From Oenanthe sinensis (lineage: Eukaryota; Streptophyta; Magnoliopsida; Apiales; Apiaceae), in the NCBI GenBank assembly GCA_028671895.1, contig CM053813.1, positions 16,554,001 through 16,618,000 on the forward strand: a stretch of 64,000 nt of DNA, given 5' to 3'. Made by a program: the position numbers and the translations under genes. Positions 45,280 to 56,424 of this stretch are shown here, one piece after another. The notes under the pieces were generated by a model. It saw nothing but the letters and a program-made list of their open reading frames with translations, was not told the origin of the DNA and did not search any database. Each line of letters begins with the position of its first letter. Position 1 is the stretch's first letter.

Positions 45280-46869
45280 TGAAGGGTTTCGGGCATGAAA
45301 ACGCAGCGGAATTAATGTAAAAACAATAAAAAAATCGAAACCCAATGGCAGGATCCATGTATAACGTTGAATGATTATGGTGAAGAAGTATATACCTTAA
45401 CAAAGCTTTCGTATGCCGTTTAATGGAGGTCCAGAAAGATGAATCACAGCAGTCCTTTGTTGCAAAGATTTACTCTCTAAAAAAGTCCACACGAACGCCC
45501 GATCGTCCTACGATCACCGGAGTCGGTACTAGCCGAATTGTTTACCTCTCTCTCTCTTTCTCTAGCCTCTCTTGATGTTGAGCAGCTAGGGTTTTTCTCT
45601 AAAAACGAAATTTGATGATTAAACCCTAATACTATACATCATTATGTATATATAGGGGAGGGAGAGATTTTGGGCCTAACCCTAATCCATGTGGTTTCCA
45701 AAACCCATTATGACTTTGGGTTATTATTATTATTAAATCTGAATTCTAATATAATTAATCAAGTCCCACTTAATTAATTCAATAATTAAATTCGAATAAT
45801 AATAATACTTATTAAATCCGAATTCTAATATAATTAATCAAGTCCTACTTAATTAATTCAATAATTAAATTCGAATAAACAATAATATATTTAAATTCGT
45901 AATTTAAATAAACCTCCGTTTTGACGTTTTCTGCGTGTGACCCTTTAGGTTATTATTACGTTCGCAATAATTTTATTATCTAATAATAAAATTATAAACA
46001 ATGAGCGGCATCTAGTAATACATCATTGCTACCCAAGTAACAATAATAATTGGTGATTCAATTAAACCTTTCGTGAATAATGTTCCATGTAATATAATCT
46101 CTTTAACCTTATATTATAGATCAAACTCGAGGCATGTATAGTGTCATCCTCTTCAACGTTTAATCTCGGTTTCCTTGATCAATGAGTAGACTATTTAAAC
46201 AAATCAATATTTGAGCATGACCATGCATTTCATAGTCTCACTCAATCAAGAGGCCAATAATATCACTCCTCGAATTGGAGGGTTAAATCTTATATCTATC
46301 ATTCATATTCCTCATACGATTCATAGCATACCCAATGTACACCTTTATCATTACCCGGTTAAAGGTAACTTTGAGTGTAATCAAAGTATATTAATTATCG
46401 TATAGAAATATAATGATTTCAAGTCAGAGGATCATTACATCATTATCACTGTGAGATTTCTTATGACACTTATTAACATGTAGAATCTCACAGCGGGTCT
46501 TTCCAGTGTCATGTATTGATGCATACACTTATGTTCTTGACTTTAGTATCACCATACCTATGACCAATGAGATGTGGTCATCCGTCAACAAACATACTAG
46601 TCTTATTGCATTATTATTGTCCTTAAATAATAATACTTGACTAGGGAATTTTAGGAATAAAATACTATTCATATAATCTCATTTTTAAGTCACATACTTA
46701 AAGATATATATTACGTATTAATATTCCAAGGACATTTATTATCCTTTCAATTTATAACGCAGTAAATAAAGACATAATAAATAATAATTAAATAATCACA
46801 TAAAACATAATCCTTAATTGTTTTCAATAAAACATTAAAAGTATTGTCTCTAGGACACCAATACTAACA
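45280..46869 (-). repeat. Solo LTR inserted in Copia-2 integrase
   Basis: 1590 bp, plus-strand edges TGAAGGGTTTCGGG and ATACTAACA, related to but distinct from the Copia-1 LTR. TATA box on the minus strand at 45647-45654. Perfect 5-bp duplication CAAAC on both sides shows a complete insertion that later lost its interior by LTR-LTR recombination. Confidence 0.85.
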
Positions 46870-46874
46870 CAAAC

Positions 46875-48337
46875 AGCAGTGTTCCTTGAAAGAGAAATGC
46901 TTTCTAAGAAAGACAGTAGGAGGATAATAGATCTCGATGAAGTTCAAGACCCACATGATAACATTGAATCAATGGAGGAACCTGAGCAAAATGTACAAGA
47001 AAAAAAAAATATTGCTCAAGAAACACAAGTTGTTCGTAGGTCTAGTAGGATTCGCCATGATCCCGAGAGATATTATGGGTTTTTCTTGACTCGAGATGGT
47101 GATGTGATGCTTATGGACGAAGATGAGCCTCTCACCTACCAAGACGCTATGAACACTCCAGATTCTGAGAGATGGCTGGATGCCATCTCTCAGAATCCAT
47201 GTATACTAATCAAGTATGGACTTTGGTTGATTGACCTGAAGGGGTAAAACCTATAGGGTGCAAGTGGGTTTTCAAGAAGAAGGCCGACATGGATGGTAAC
47301 ATACAGACCTATAAGGCACGATTGGTGGCAAAGGGTTTCAAGAAAATTCATGGAATTGGCTATGATGAGACCTTTTCACCAGTGGCTATGGTCAAGTCCA
47401 TCAGGATTTTACTTGCTATAGCTACTTACAATGACTATGAAATCTAGAAAATGGATGTCAAAACCGCTTTTTTAAATGGGAGCCTTGAAGAAGATGTGGA
47501 CATGTACATGACACAGCCTGAGGGTTTTGTTGATCCAAAGGATGCTGGAAATGTAGGTAAATTGCGTCGATTCATTTATAGATTGAGACAAGCTTCAACG
47601 AGATTGAACATTTGTTTTGATGAAACTGTCAAAGAGTTTGGGTTTATTCAAAATGAAGATAAACCATGTGTTTACAAGAAGGTTAGTGGGAGCCATGTGG
47701 CATTCCTAGTATTAAATGTTAATGATATATTACTAATATGGAATGACATTCCTTCTCTATAGATTGTGAAGACTTGGTTGAGAAATAATTTCTCAATGAA
47801 AGACTTAGGCGATGCGACCTATATATTAGGGATCAGGATCTATATAGATAGATCAAGGAGATTGATCAGCCTAAGTCAGAGTACATACATTGATAATGTA
47901 TTGCACCAATTTGGGATGCAAAGAGGCTAAAATGAATATGTCCCAATGTCTCATGGGATATTGATCTCAAAGTAAAATTGTCCTAAATCATTGGATGATA
48001 AGGATCGTATGAGTAAAGTTTCATATGCTTCGGCAATTAGTTCTATAATGTATGAGATGATATGTACTCGGTATGACATCTCGTAGGTCTTAAGCATGAT
48101 AAACACGTACCAGTCTAATCCAAGTGATGGTCATTGGATGAGAGTCAAGAATATTCTAAGTACCTAAAGAGGACTAAAGATTCATTCTTGTTATATGGAA
48201 GAGATGTGAAGCTAGTTGTAAGAGGTTCCAGTGATGTTGGTTTCTAGACAAGCAAAGATCATTTAGTGTTTCTGTCTGGCTTTGTGTTTTATGTATTTAA
48301 ATTAAGATGTTTTTGTAAGATATATATTTTCCTTAAA
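46875..48337 (+). pseudogene. Copia-2 integrase tail, RT and RNase H start
   Basis: 46879-47247 reads EREMLSKKDSRRIIDLDEV and EPLTYQDAMNTPDSERWLDA. 47451-47762 has MDVKTAFLNGSLEEDV and RT core with LVLNVNDILL, where the catalytic YVDD has become NVND. Further blocks to about 48300 include LGDATYILGIRIYIDRSRR and the start of RNase H. Unlike Copia-1 there is a single copy, and at positions of the shared Copia-1 stops the codons are intact (TGG at 47218, CAG at 47517). Confidence 0.8.
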
Positions 48338-48901
48338 TATTTTAAGGAAAATATTTTATTATTAAGGATTATGTTTTATTGATTATTATTTATTTATTAT
48401 GTTTTATTTACTGTGTAATAAATTGAAAACATAATAAATGTTCTTGGAATTTTGATACGTATTATATATCTTTAAGTATGTGACTTAAAAATGAGATTAT
48501 ATGAATAGTATCTTATTTCTAAATTTCTCTAGTCGAGTATTATCATTCAAGGACAATAATAATGCACAAAGCTAGTATGTTTGTTGACAGATGACCACAT
48601 CTCATTGGTTATCTGTCAACAAAGATACTAGTCTTATTGCATTATTATTTTTCTTAAATAATAATACTCGACTAGGAAATTTTAGGAATAAGATATTATT
48701 TATATAATCTCATTTTTAAGTCACATACTTAAAGATATATAATACGTATCAAAATTCTAAGGACATTTATTATTCTTTCAATTTATTATGCAGTAAATAA
48801 AACTTAATAAATAAATAATAATCAATAAAACATAATCCTTAATAATAAAATATTTTCCTTAAAATATAAAAGTAATTGTCTCTAGGGCACAATTACTAAC
48901 A
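48338..48901. repeat. Large inverted repeat made of two LTR starts
   Basis: 48338-48592 is LTR sequence in plus orientation and 48611-48866 is its reverse complement, separated by an 18-bp loop. The inner stem starts GTTGACAGAT/ATCTGTCAAC. The right arm extends to the true LTR start complement at 48901 (CTAACA). Confidence 0.85.
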
Positions 48902-49645
48902 CTGGATATCTTGGGTCTTGAGGAGAATGTTGGACTTTACATCAGTAACTTCTTTTCACACGATTATCAACTATTCTGTTATAGAGGCAGATGTAGACTT
49001 TGTTTCAGCTTGGGCTTTGGCTTGGGCTAATTCAGCCCGAACAATCTGCATTTCTTTCTGGACAGATTCTATTTTCATTAACAGTTCACTGTGTGTGCAC
49101 TCACCTCACTTGCACTCCTGTTTATTTCACTATAACTATGTGCATGTGTTTCGCTCGGTGTTTGCCTAACAATACTCATGTTTAGCTCCCTTTCAGATTC
49201 ATTTGCTGTACCTGTATAGATTACCATAGTAGTTGAAGAATCGAAATGTTCTTCTCAAGCCTGTGAAGGTATGTCCACAACAGAATTAACCTGAAATGGC
49301 TCCTCTACTGACGTAGCTACTCCTTGAATGGAGCCCCAACTCCCTCTATGGAGTGGTTGCCTCTCACCTAATCCACTAGTGGATGGGAGAACTTCCTTTG
49401 AAGGAACTAGAGGTGTTAATTCCAGGGGGTCACCACCTTAGACAAAGTAGTGATTCACTCATTAAAGCTTGTGACGCCACACAAAACCTGTAAAGGCACT
49501 TGATACTTCAGAGCATCTAAAATGCTATGGTCCACTGTAAATGTGGAATTAAACATATTTGTATCAAAAAAAATTTCTTCAACATTTGTTGTGCTCTCTT
49601 CTCCGTATGTATCTTGGATAATTGGAGGTTCTATTAGAGTGAGTA
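48902..49645 (-). pseudogene. Element C aORF, downstream part
   Basis: Readable stretches such as ELTPLVPSKEVLPSTSGLGE and GVATSVEEPFQVNSVVD continue the aORF past its last long block with several stops. The sequence is cut by Copia-2 at 48901. Confidence 0.45.
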
Positions 49646-50794
49646 CTAGTTGTGTGCTTGAATCTTCACAAGATGTTGCGGCCGGACAAGAAATGAAGTT
49701 GAAGAAGAAAAAGAAACTGTTTGTGGCTCTAACTCAGCTTGAGATTGAACCTGTGTGTTTTCAGGTTCATAGCTAAAATCCTGAAGTGTAAAACCACAAT
49801 CATAGTCTGACACATATATATTTAAATGTAAAAAATTATACGCTAAGGTTTGAGTTATTACATGTTGTACCTGTGCCTCTTGGTTTGCAAGTTGAGCAGC
49901 TTCAAGTAGTAGTTGCGCAGGATGATCAACTTCCATTGGCACTTGATCTTGAATTTGCTCTGGCTTTTGCTGAAGCTGTTGAGCTTGTGTAAGATTTGGA
50001 ATTTTATCTAAGATCTCAGCCATATATTGAGTCCTCACTATTGGTACCCCTGGATACTTGATCTGTTTTCTCATCCTTGTGAACATATTTTTTTGAGACG
50101 TTGGAAATGCTTCCACTGGGCTGTTCTGGAACAATGCTTTATCCTCATCTATAAGAATATCATTCATAAACAACATTAAGAATCTTAGATAATAGCATGA
50201 TACATTCTGTTCCCTACTTTCTAGCGTTCCCATCTTCTTGATGATTTCAGTCAACAATAGCTTCCCAAAATTAATCCTCCTATTATGGGTCACAGAATAC
50301 CCAATAATTTTTAGAAGCGAGGAGATATTATTGAAGTTACTCTTCATTGTTGGGGAAAACACTTTAGCCAGTGTATCGAAAAAATAATCACATTCGTTAA
50401 TCAACTTCCCTTTAGACATCTTGACGAGATTAATTTCACCTTAATACAAAATTGCTTGGAAGAATTCAATTATTTTAGGTACTGTTGGTGAGTCAATGTG
50501 ATCTTAAGTTGGAAATCCTAAGATTCTGTTAACATATTCTTTAGTCACCATGTACTCATTTTCCCCGATTGTGAAAGAAAACTGTACTCTTGCTGCAACT
50601 GATCTATTCCTAGCTGTCGTATATAAAACCCATAATGCATCAACCTGTAATGGGGTATCTAGTGTAATTGCAGTCCTGACTAATGAATGTTCATACATAA
50701 ATATTATCCAGGGTCTAAACCTTTCAACTGAACTGTTTACGGGATTAAAATAATCCACAAAATTAGTCTTTACAATTTCACAAGCTCCAACCAT
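49646..50794 (-). pseudogene. Element C aORF, N-terminal domain
   Basis: The Met at 50794 starts MVGACEIVKTNFVDYFNP; the block includes VQFSFTIGENEYMVTKEYVN. Two stops (50504 and near 50440) lie in the same frame before the block from 50419, so it reads through as FFQAIL-stop-GEINLVKMSKGKLINECDYF, HNRRINFGKLLLTEIIKK and YYLRFLMLFMN, followed by a Gln-rich tail. Order and key words match the element E aORF start, which marks a conserved domain of about 250 residues. No known enzymatic motif or membrane segment. Function unknown. Confidence 0.65.
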
Positions 50795-51214
50795 TTTAAC
50801 ACTTTTATAATTTAAATAATATTAACAGTAAAACCATATAATTCGGATTAAACACAAAAATTCGAATTTAACACCCAATTAATTAGAAAATTTCTCCATA
50901 AAATCGACACTCTAACTGCACTAAAAACCCCAAATCGATTAACACCTTCAAAACACAAAATTACTCCACAAATCGTCCTTTAACCAGTAATCAACCAACC
51001 AACAGTCCAAAATTAAGTCCAAATCAGTTCACTTATGGAAAAAAATGGGCAGAGTTCCGTTTAATTTATATCAATTTTAATCAAACCAGCAATTAATAAG
51101 CTTGAAAACAATGAATAACAATAGCTGATTAGCAGTTTATAAGAATAAAATCATGATTTTCAAGAGTTCTTCAAAGATCATATGCAAGATCTGAGTGTGT
51201 GTATCGTGTATGTG
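50795..51214 (-). other. Untranslated leader of C aORF
   Basis: 420 bp between the possible TATA box and the aORF start. No gene seen. Confidence 0.4.
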
Positions 51215-51220
51215 TATATA
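51215..51220 (-). promoter_or_regulatory. Possible internal promoter of C aORF (TATA box)
   Basis: TATATA in CGTATATACACA on the minus strand, directly downstream of the TATGACTTTT island. Confidence 0.35.
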
Positions 51221-51234
51221 CGATTAAAATTGAT

Positions 51235-51530
51235 ATGGCTTTTAATAAAACTAACCTGTATGACTTTTAAAAACTAAAGTCGGTATGACTTTTTATTAAA
51301 AAGTCTATATAACTTTTAACAAAAACAAAACAACAACAAAAAATAGGTTAATATGACTTTTTGAAAAAGAAAACTCGATACGACTTCTTAAAAAGAAAAC
51401 TCTATATGACCTTTTAAAAAAAAACTCACGGTATGACTTTTTAATGAAAGCTCAATATGGTTTTTTTAATGAAATAAAAAGTCATGCCAATTTTTTTAAA
51501 ATAAACAGTTATAGAGTCATGCAGTATTTT
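51235..51530 (-). promoter_or_regulatory. TATGACTTTT motif island upstream of C aORF
   Basis: About ten imperfect copies of TATGACTTTT (eight forward, two complementary AAAGTCATG/GAGTCATG) in 296 bp of non-coding spacer. Copies are 25-40 bp apart with A/T-rich fill. Confidence 0.55.
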
Positions 51531-51958
51531 TTAATAAAAATTCAAGTTGAACTATAATAAAATAAAATAGTAAACAAGCATATATATATATATATATTAT
51601 TAATTATTCCAAAATTTAAAATAAAATAATGAAAAGTTTATTCAAATTTTAGATTAAATAATAATAATATAATCAATATTAACATGCAATAATAATTTCA
51701 AAAAATAATACAATAATTTACATATTAATGCTTAAAATATTTAAATATAAGATTATAATAAAAAATAAGTACTTATGCTATACTTGAAATAATTGTCTAT
51801 TAAGAGTATTAATTTATTCTCAAGATAATTTCTCCAAAAATTCATAAGCCCTAGGATACTATTAATTTGAACTTCATAAATTCTTTAAATATTAACATTT
51901 AATATCTATGAACTCAAATCAACTCCTAGCGATAAAAAATTAGCATTATTTAACATCC
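51531..51958 (-). other. AT-rich spacer between RNase H and motif island
   Basis: No gene seen. It contains a TA microsatellite near 51582-51597. Confidence 0.5.
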
Positions 51959-52432
51959 CTAATCACTAAACAACATAGAGAAAGTGGATTCATCAAGTGG
52001 TTTCATAAAAATGTCAGTAATTTGATCTTTTGTGGGTATAAAATGTAACTCCATTGTTCCGTTCATGACATGCTCTCGAATAAAATGATATCTTATGTCA
52101 ATGTGCTTGGTTCGAGAGTGTTGTACATAATTGTTGGAAATAGCTATAACACTTGTGTTGTCGCAGAATATTGGAATTTTGTTCAACGCAAGTCCATAGT
52201 CATTTAGTTTATTTCTTATCCACAACATCTATGCACAACAACTACCTGCCACAATGTATTCTGCTTTGATTTTCAAGGTAGATACTGAGTGTTGTTTCTT
52301 GCTATACCAAAAGCTCAACCAATGTCTTAGAAACTGACAGTTTCCAGAAGTACTCTTCATATCCATCCTGCATCCTGCATAATCTAAGTCTGTATAGCCT
52401 ATTAGTTCAAAACATGTATCTTTAGGTACCAA
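51959..52432 (-). pseudogene. Element C RNase H
   Basis: Blocks 52432-52229 (GYTDLDYAGCRMDMKSTSGNCQ) and 52228-51959 (IPIFCDNTSVIAISNNYVQ, FIREHVMNGTMELHFIP, ITDIFMKPLDE) make copia RNase H, cut by a stop at 52229. The family enzyme removes RNA from the RNA/DNA hybrid. Confidence 0.85.
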
Positions 52433-53480
52433 ATTTCAAGATTTGGTGTACCCTTTAGATATCTAAAAATTTATTTAACGACTATAAGATGAGATTCCCT
52501 AGGATCAGACTGAAACCGCGCACATAAGCATGTTACAAACATTATGTCAGGCCTACTTGTAGTTAAGTATAATAATGAACCTATCATACTTGTGTAGTTT
52601 TTGATATCAACATTTTTACTAGTTTAATCTTTGTCAAGCTTGGTGGCTGTTGACATTGGGGTTTTTACCAATTAGGAATCTTCTAGACTGTATTTTCTCA
52701 GAAGATCTCTCGTACTTTGATTGGTAAATAAAAATCCCATATTCCTTTTGCTTCACTTGCAATCCAAGGAAGAATGACAGCTCACCCATCATGCTCATCT
52801 CGTACTTACTCTGCATTAACTTAACAAATCTCTTGCACAAATTTTCGTTAGTAGAACTAATTATAATATCGTCAACATACAATTGGACAAATATTATATC
52901 TTTATCATGTAGTTTATAAAAGAGAGTATTATCTACGACACCTCTAATAAAACTTTTCTCAAGTAAAAACTCAGAGAGAGTGTCATACCATGTCCTCGGT
53001 GCTTGTTTGAGTCCATAGAGGGATTTGAAGAGGAAATACACAAAATTAGTAAACTATGGATTTTCAAAGTCAGGGGGTTGCTCCACCTAAACTTCCTCTT
53101 CTAACTCTCCATTCAGAAAGGCACTATTCACATCCATTTGATAAACTTTGAAATTGGACTGTGCTGTGAATGCTAGAAATATTCTAATAGCTTCAAGTCT
53201 TGCAACTGGTGTGTAGGTCTCATCGTAATCAATTCCCTCTTCCTAAGAGTAACCCTTTCCTACCAGTCTAGCCTTATTCCTTGTAACAATGTCATTACTG
53301 TCTAATTTGTTTATGTATCCCATTTAGTGCCAATCATAGATCTGTCTTTTGGCCTGGGTACCAGTATCCATACTTCTTATCTCTCAAACTGATTGAGCTC
53401 TTCTTGCATGTCAAGAACCCAATCTGGATCAGTTAGTGCATCTTCAATTTTCTTTGGTTCTTGGGATAGAAAAACTGAAA
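52433..53480 (-). pseudogene. Element C reverse transcriptase
   Basis: 53041-52634 reads SLYGLKQAPRTWYDTLSEFL, QLYVDDIIISSTN with the catalytic YVDD intact, and ELSFFLGLQVKQKEYGIFI. Upstream to 53480 the N-terminal RT words (DPDWVLDMQEELNQFER, PKDRSMIGTKW) appear with several stops. Inactive overall. Confidence 0.85.
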
Positions 53481-53743
53481 ATAGACATTAATTCAAAGTT
53501 ACACTTCTAGTTCTAACCCCAACATCTAGATCACCTATGATCAATTCAAAAGGATGACTCGCATTGATATTCATTATGATGTTGTGTTCTGGTAGTAGAC
53601 CTATGATCTTCCTATGAGATGCTGCCATGATGACTTGTTGATCCACCATTGGAATTAGTAGTATCTCCAGTGTTTTCATTATTTCCACCACTATTACCTG
53701 GATCATTATCATAATTATTGTCATTATCATATCATGTTGCAGC

Positions 53744-54230
53744 CTAAGGTTCTTCTTCATCATTAGAATGTGAGTCTGGATAATTATCAAACTTTAATGA
53801 CTCAGAAGGATCTTTAGTTTGGATACTTGGGAGTTTAGTGTCGTCGTATGTAACATTCACACTCTCTTTCACTTGGTACTGATAAATTATGTACACCCTA
53901 TATGTTCTTCTTGAATAACCGATAAAAATAGCTTTGTGTGCCTTGGCTTCGAACTTGCCACGATGTTCATCTCCATCTTTCAGCACATAACATTTGGCTC
54001 CAATTACATGAAAGCACTTGAGTATTAGTTTATTGCCAGCCATTAATTCATAAGGAGTCTTCATATGATCTTTATTGATTAAAGTTCAATTCTGGGTATA
54101 ACATTCTGTATTTACTGCTTCAGTAGGTAACCTTGATTCACGTAACATTGTTCTTGCATCTTCAATCAAGGTGGTTCGATTCTTCCTTTCTACAGCTCCA
54201 TTCTATTGTGGAATTTTTGGTGCTGAGTAT
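53744..54230 (-). pseudogene. Element C integrase C-terminal half
   Basis: NGAVERKNRTTLIEDARTML near 54190 holds the catalytic Glu block of copia integrase, then (54064-53744) MKTPYELMAGNKLILKCFHV and KAHKAIFIGYSRRTYRVY. The N-terminal half is missing: the frame passes from protease remnants directly to this block, a deletion of several hundred bp. Confidence 0.8.
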
Positions 54231-54239
54231 TGCCTTGTT

Positions 54240-54545
54240 ATCATCTTTAGTATGAGCTATTAAACAATTTTCATTGATAAATTTTACTTTGTATCATTTA
54301 TCATGGAAGTGATTGACACTTAGAAGATTGTGATTAAGTCCTTCCACTAATGAACATTTTCAATGAAAACATTTCCAGCATTTAACTTGCCATATCTCAT
54401 AGTCATTCATTTGCTGTTATCTCCAAAGGTGACGATTAGGCTAGCTCCTTCAACTACATCTGATAGCAGGGCTCTATCTCTGGTTATATGCCTTGAAGAT
54501 CTGCTGTCCAGGATCCATACAACCTCGTTTACCTGTTCAACTCCC
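54240..54545 (-). pseudogene. Element C protease
   Basis: The minus strand reads WILDSRSSRHITRDRALLSD, then VTFGDNSK and later AGNVFIENVH. This is the copia aspartic protease with the DSG active-site triplet changed to DSR. Confidence 0.75.
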
Positions 54546-54677
54546 TGTAATTATCAAATGGTTAAATCTTCTTCGGAGCCTAAAATTGATTGGGCCTATT
54601 ATACTTAAAGTATTGACATTTGTCAGCTTTGACAACAGATCCCTTCTAAACAACGAAAACATATATCTTGACTATTC

Positions 54678-55586
54678 TTACATTCCTATAAACAGTTTTA
54701 ACAACCTTCTATTTAAACTTAGGAACATATATTTCCTTCTTGACAAGTGAAGGAATCGCGGTCCTGGATTTTGAAAATTTATTATTGTCATATTGTCTAG
54801 GTGCCATGTTATCATTATTAGCATGCATACTTTTAAAATATGCAGATATAACATTAAAAACATATAACAACAGTTTACAACACCACATGGTTTATGACAT
54901 ACATCAATAATAGGCATATTATTCAAAATAGTAGGTGTCTTACCACTTTTTACTTCAAATTTATCAACAGTTTTAAAGTTCTCAATAGAATGATATCTTT
55001 TGTTACTATTTCTACTATTAATAAACTTATTAGGTCTATTCAGATTCTTCTTTAAGTCTTTAGCACTTATACCAGGATCGAGGGAATCAGAAGTTCCCAC
55101 ATCTTTCACTGGTGTCTTGGGAGCCCATTTCTCTTTTTGGACATTAACTCCTTGTATGTCCCTAACTTGCTTCTCTCTTTTCTTTTCTTCCTCGAGGTCC
55201 TCTAAATTCATTTCATAAGCAATTAATATAGAGCTCTCAAGGATTGGTTCTGCAACAGGGGTTATGAAAAGAGGTTTAAGTGTGTCATTAACAACATGTG
55301 GAATACCCCTTTCTTTAGCACTTTTCCTGAATGAGGGTGATGTTGCTTGCTTTTCTTATAGATTGATTGTACTCAAAGCCTATCCCAACTTTACGTTTTA
55401 TCTCTTGTTGCTCAATTTGGTCTTTTACAATGTAAGATGAATTCTTATAACCCATACACTTCTTCTGTTCTTCCACTATCTAATTTCTGAGAAAAGCTTC
55501 AACCTTAACAGAACTAACTCTATTTATTTGAAAAGCTAAGTCCTCAGTCGATTTGTCATTTTTGGTCTTTAATAATTTAAAACATC
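54678..55586 (-). pseudogene. Element C gag-pol linker
   Basis: The block 55211-54678 is Lys/Asn-rich (KDLKKNLNRPNKFINSRN) and contains the conserved DVCHKPCGVVNC Cys/His motif, as in element F (HQPCGKVGCMPC). Upstream remnants to 55586 continue the coiled-coil linker. Cut at 55586 by gypsy B. Confidence 0.7.
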
Positions 55587-56200
55587 TGTTATGGATCAAA
55601 AATGAGGTGTATTTAATGAGCAATCAATACTAAGGTTTGGGGGAGTTTCAAGCTTTAATGGCTGCACTAACGTTTCGTGACTTCCTCAGGTCCTCGTTAA
55701 CGGCCTACGTATCTCTGTTGTATCTAGAGAATCAAGCCAATAATGTAGTTCTAATGTTGAAGCGTTAGACCCTTTATATAGGCGCATGGAAGCCTTGGAA
55801 TCAGATTAGAAGTAGGAGACTTGGTGGACAGGTCTCCTAGTGTCAAGGTTGTCTAAACCTCTTAGGAGTGAGAGTCCTTATGGGACTCCTCCCATGTTTG
55901 GGTTTCCAGATCCTTCTAGGACTAGGGCCTTCAACAGGTTTTTCGGGCCTTAATTAAGCCCTTATTAATTAATTACGAAATTAATTAATAACAAAGGCTT
56001 ACTGGGCCTATGGCTTCAATAGAGCTGGCGGGCTGGATTTACAAATCCAATTGATTCTTGGATTACAAATCCAGTTGATCCTAGGACTTATTTTCCTAGT
56101 TCGTTTCAAGGGCCCAAGCCTTTGGACCACACCAGGTCTAATTAATGAAACAATAAATGCTATATTTATTATTTCCTTAGGGCTATTTTTACCCACATCA
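55587..56200 (-). repeat. 3' LTR of gypsy B
   Basis: 614 bp, plus-strand edges TGTTATGGATC (55587) and CCCACATCA (56200). On the element strand TATA box TATATAAA is at 55780-55773. Flank ACATC (55582-55586) would be the target duplication; the partner is outside the window. Confidence 0.85.
55773..55780 (-). promoter_or_regulatory. TATA box of gypsy B LTR
   Basis: TATATAAA in CGCCTATATAAAGGGTC on the minus strand, about 190 bp from the LTR end. Confidence 0.65.
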
Positions 56201-56219
56201 TTTGCCCCCAACTTTTGGG
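56201..56219 (-). other. Polypurine tract of gypsy B
   Basis: On the minus strand CCCAAAAGTTGGGGGCAAA precedes the LTR start TGATGTGGG, as in other Tat elements. Confidence 0.75.
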
Positions 56220-56424
56220 AAAACTCCATGAGTTTTCATAAAAGTTTCACAAAGGGTTTTAAGTGCCTTACCGGGCTTTTGACTCGATATAGTCAATTTT
56301 ATCTCATATTTTGGGCTCAGGCCTTTCTACTTATAATTCTTTTAGAGAATTAGTATTGAACAAATGGGTCCCCAAAGGATTTTACCCTTAACAATTTTGT
56401 CAAAGATGATTTTCACATTTCTGC

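Larger units (their letters stand above)
41391..48901 (+). mobile_element. Copia-2, rearranged relative of Copia-1
   Basis: The core 42305-48337 runs parallel to Copia-1 (leader from the position matching 9333, gag, pol, RNase H). The left piece 41391-42304 is the reverse complement of leader plus the inner part of an LTR. The right piece is an LTR fragment (48338-48592) followed by its inverted copy (48611-48901). A solo LTR interrupts the integrase at 45280-46869, and element F abuts on the left. Confidence 0.8.
48902..55586 (-). mobile_element. SIRE-like copia element C, decayed, with aORF
   Basis: Minus-strand order is gag-pol linker (55586-54680), protease, integrase, RT, RNase H (to 51959), a spacer with motif island and TATA box, then an aORF (50794 to about 48902). 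Gypsy B interrupts it on the right at 55587 and Copia-2 truncates it on the left. gag and 5' LTR are outside the window or removed. Confidence 0.8.

Noticed and set aside
56051..56353. 100-codon plus-strand frame across the gypsy B LTR edge
   Set aside because: Spans LTR, polypurine tract and spacer; cannot be a real coding unit.
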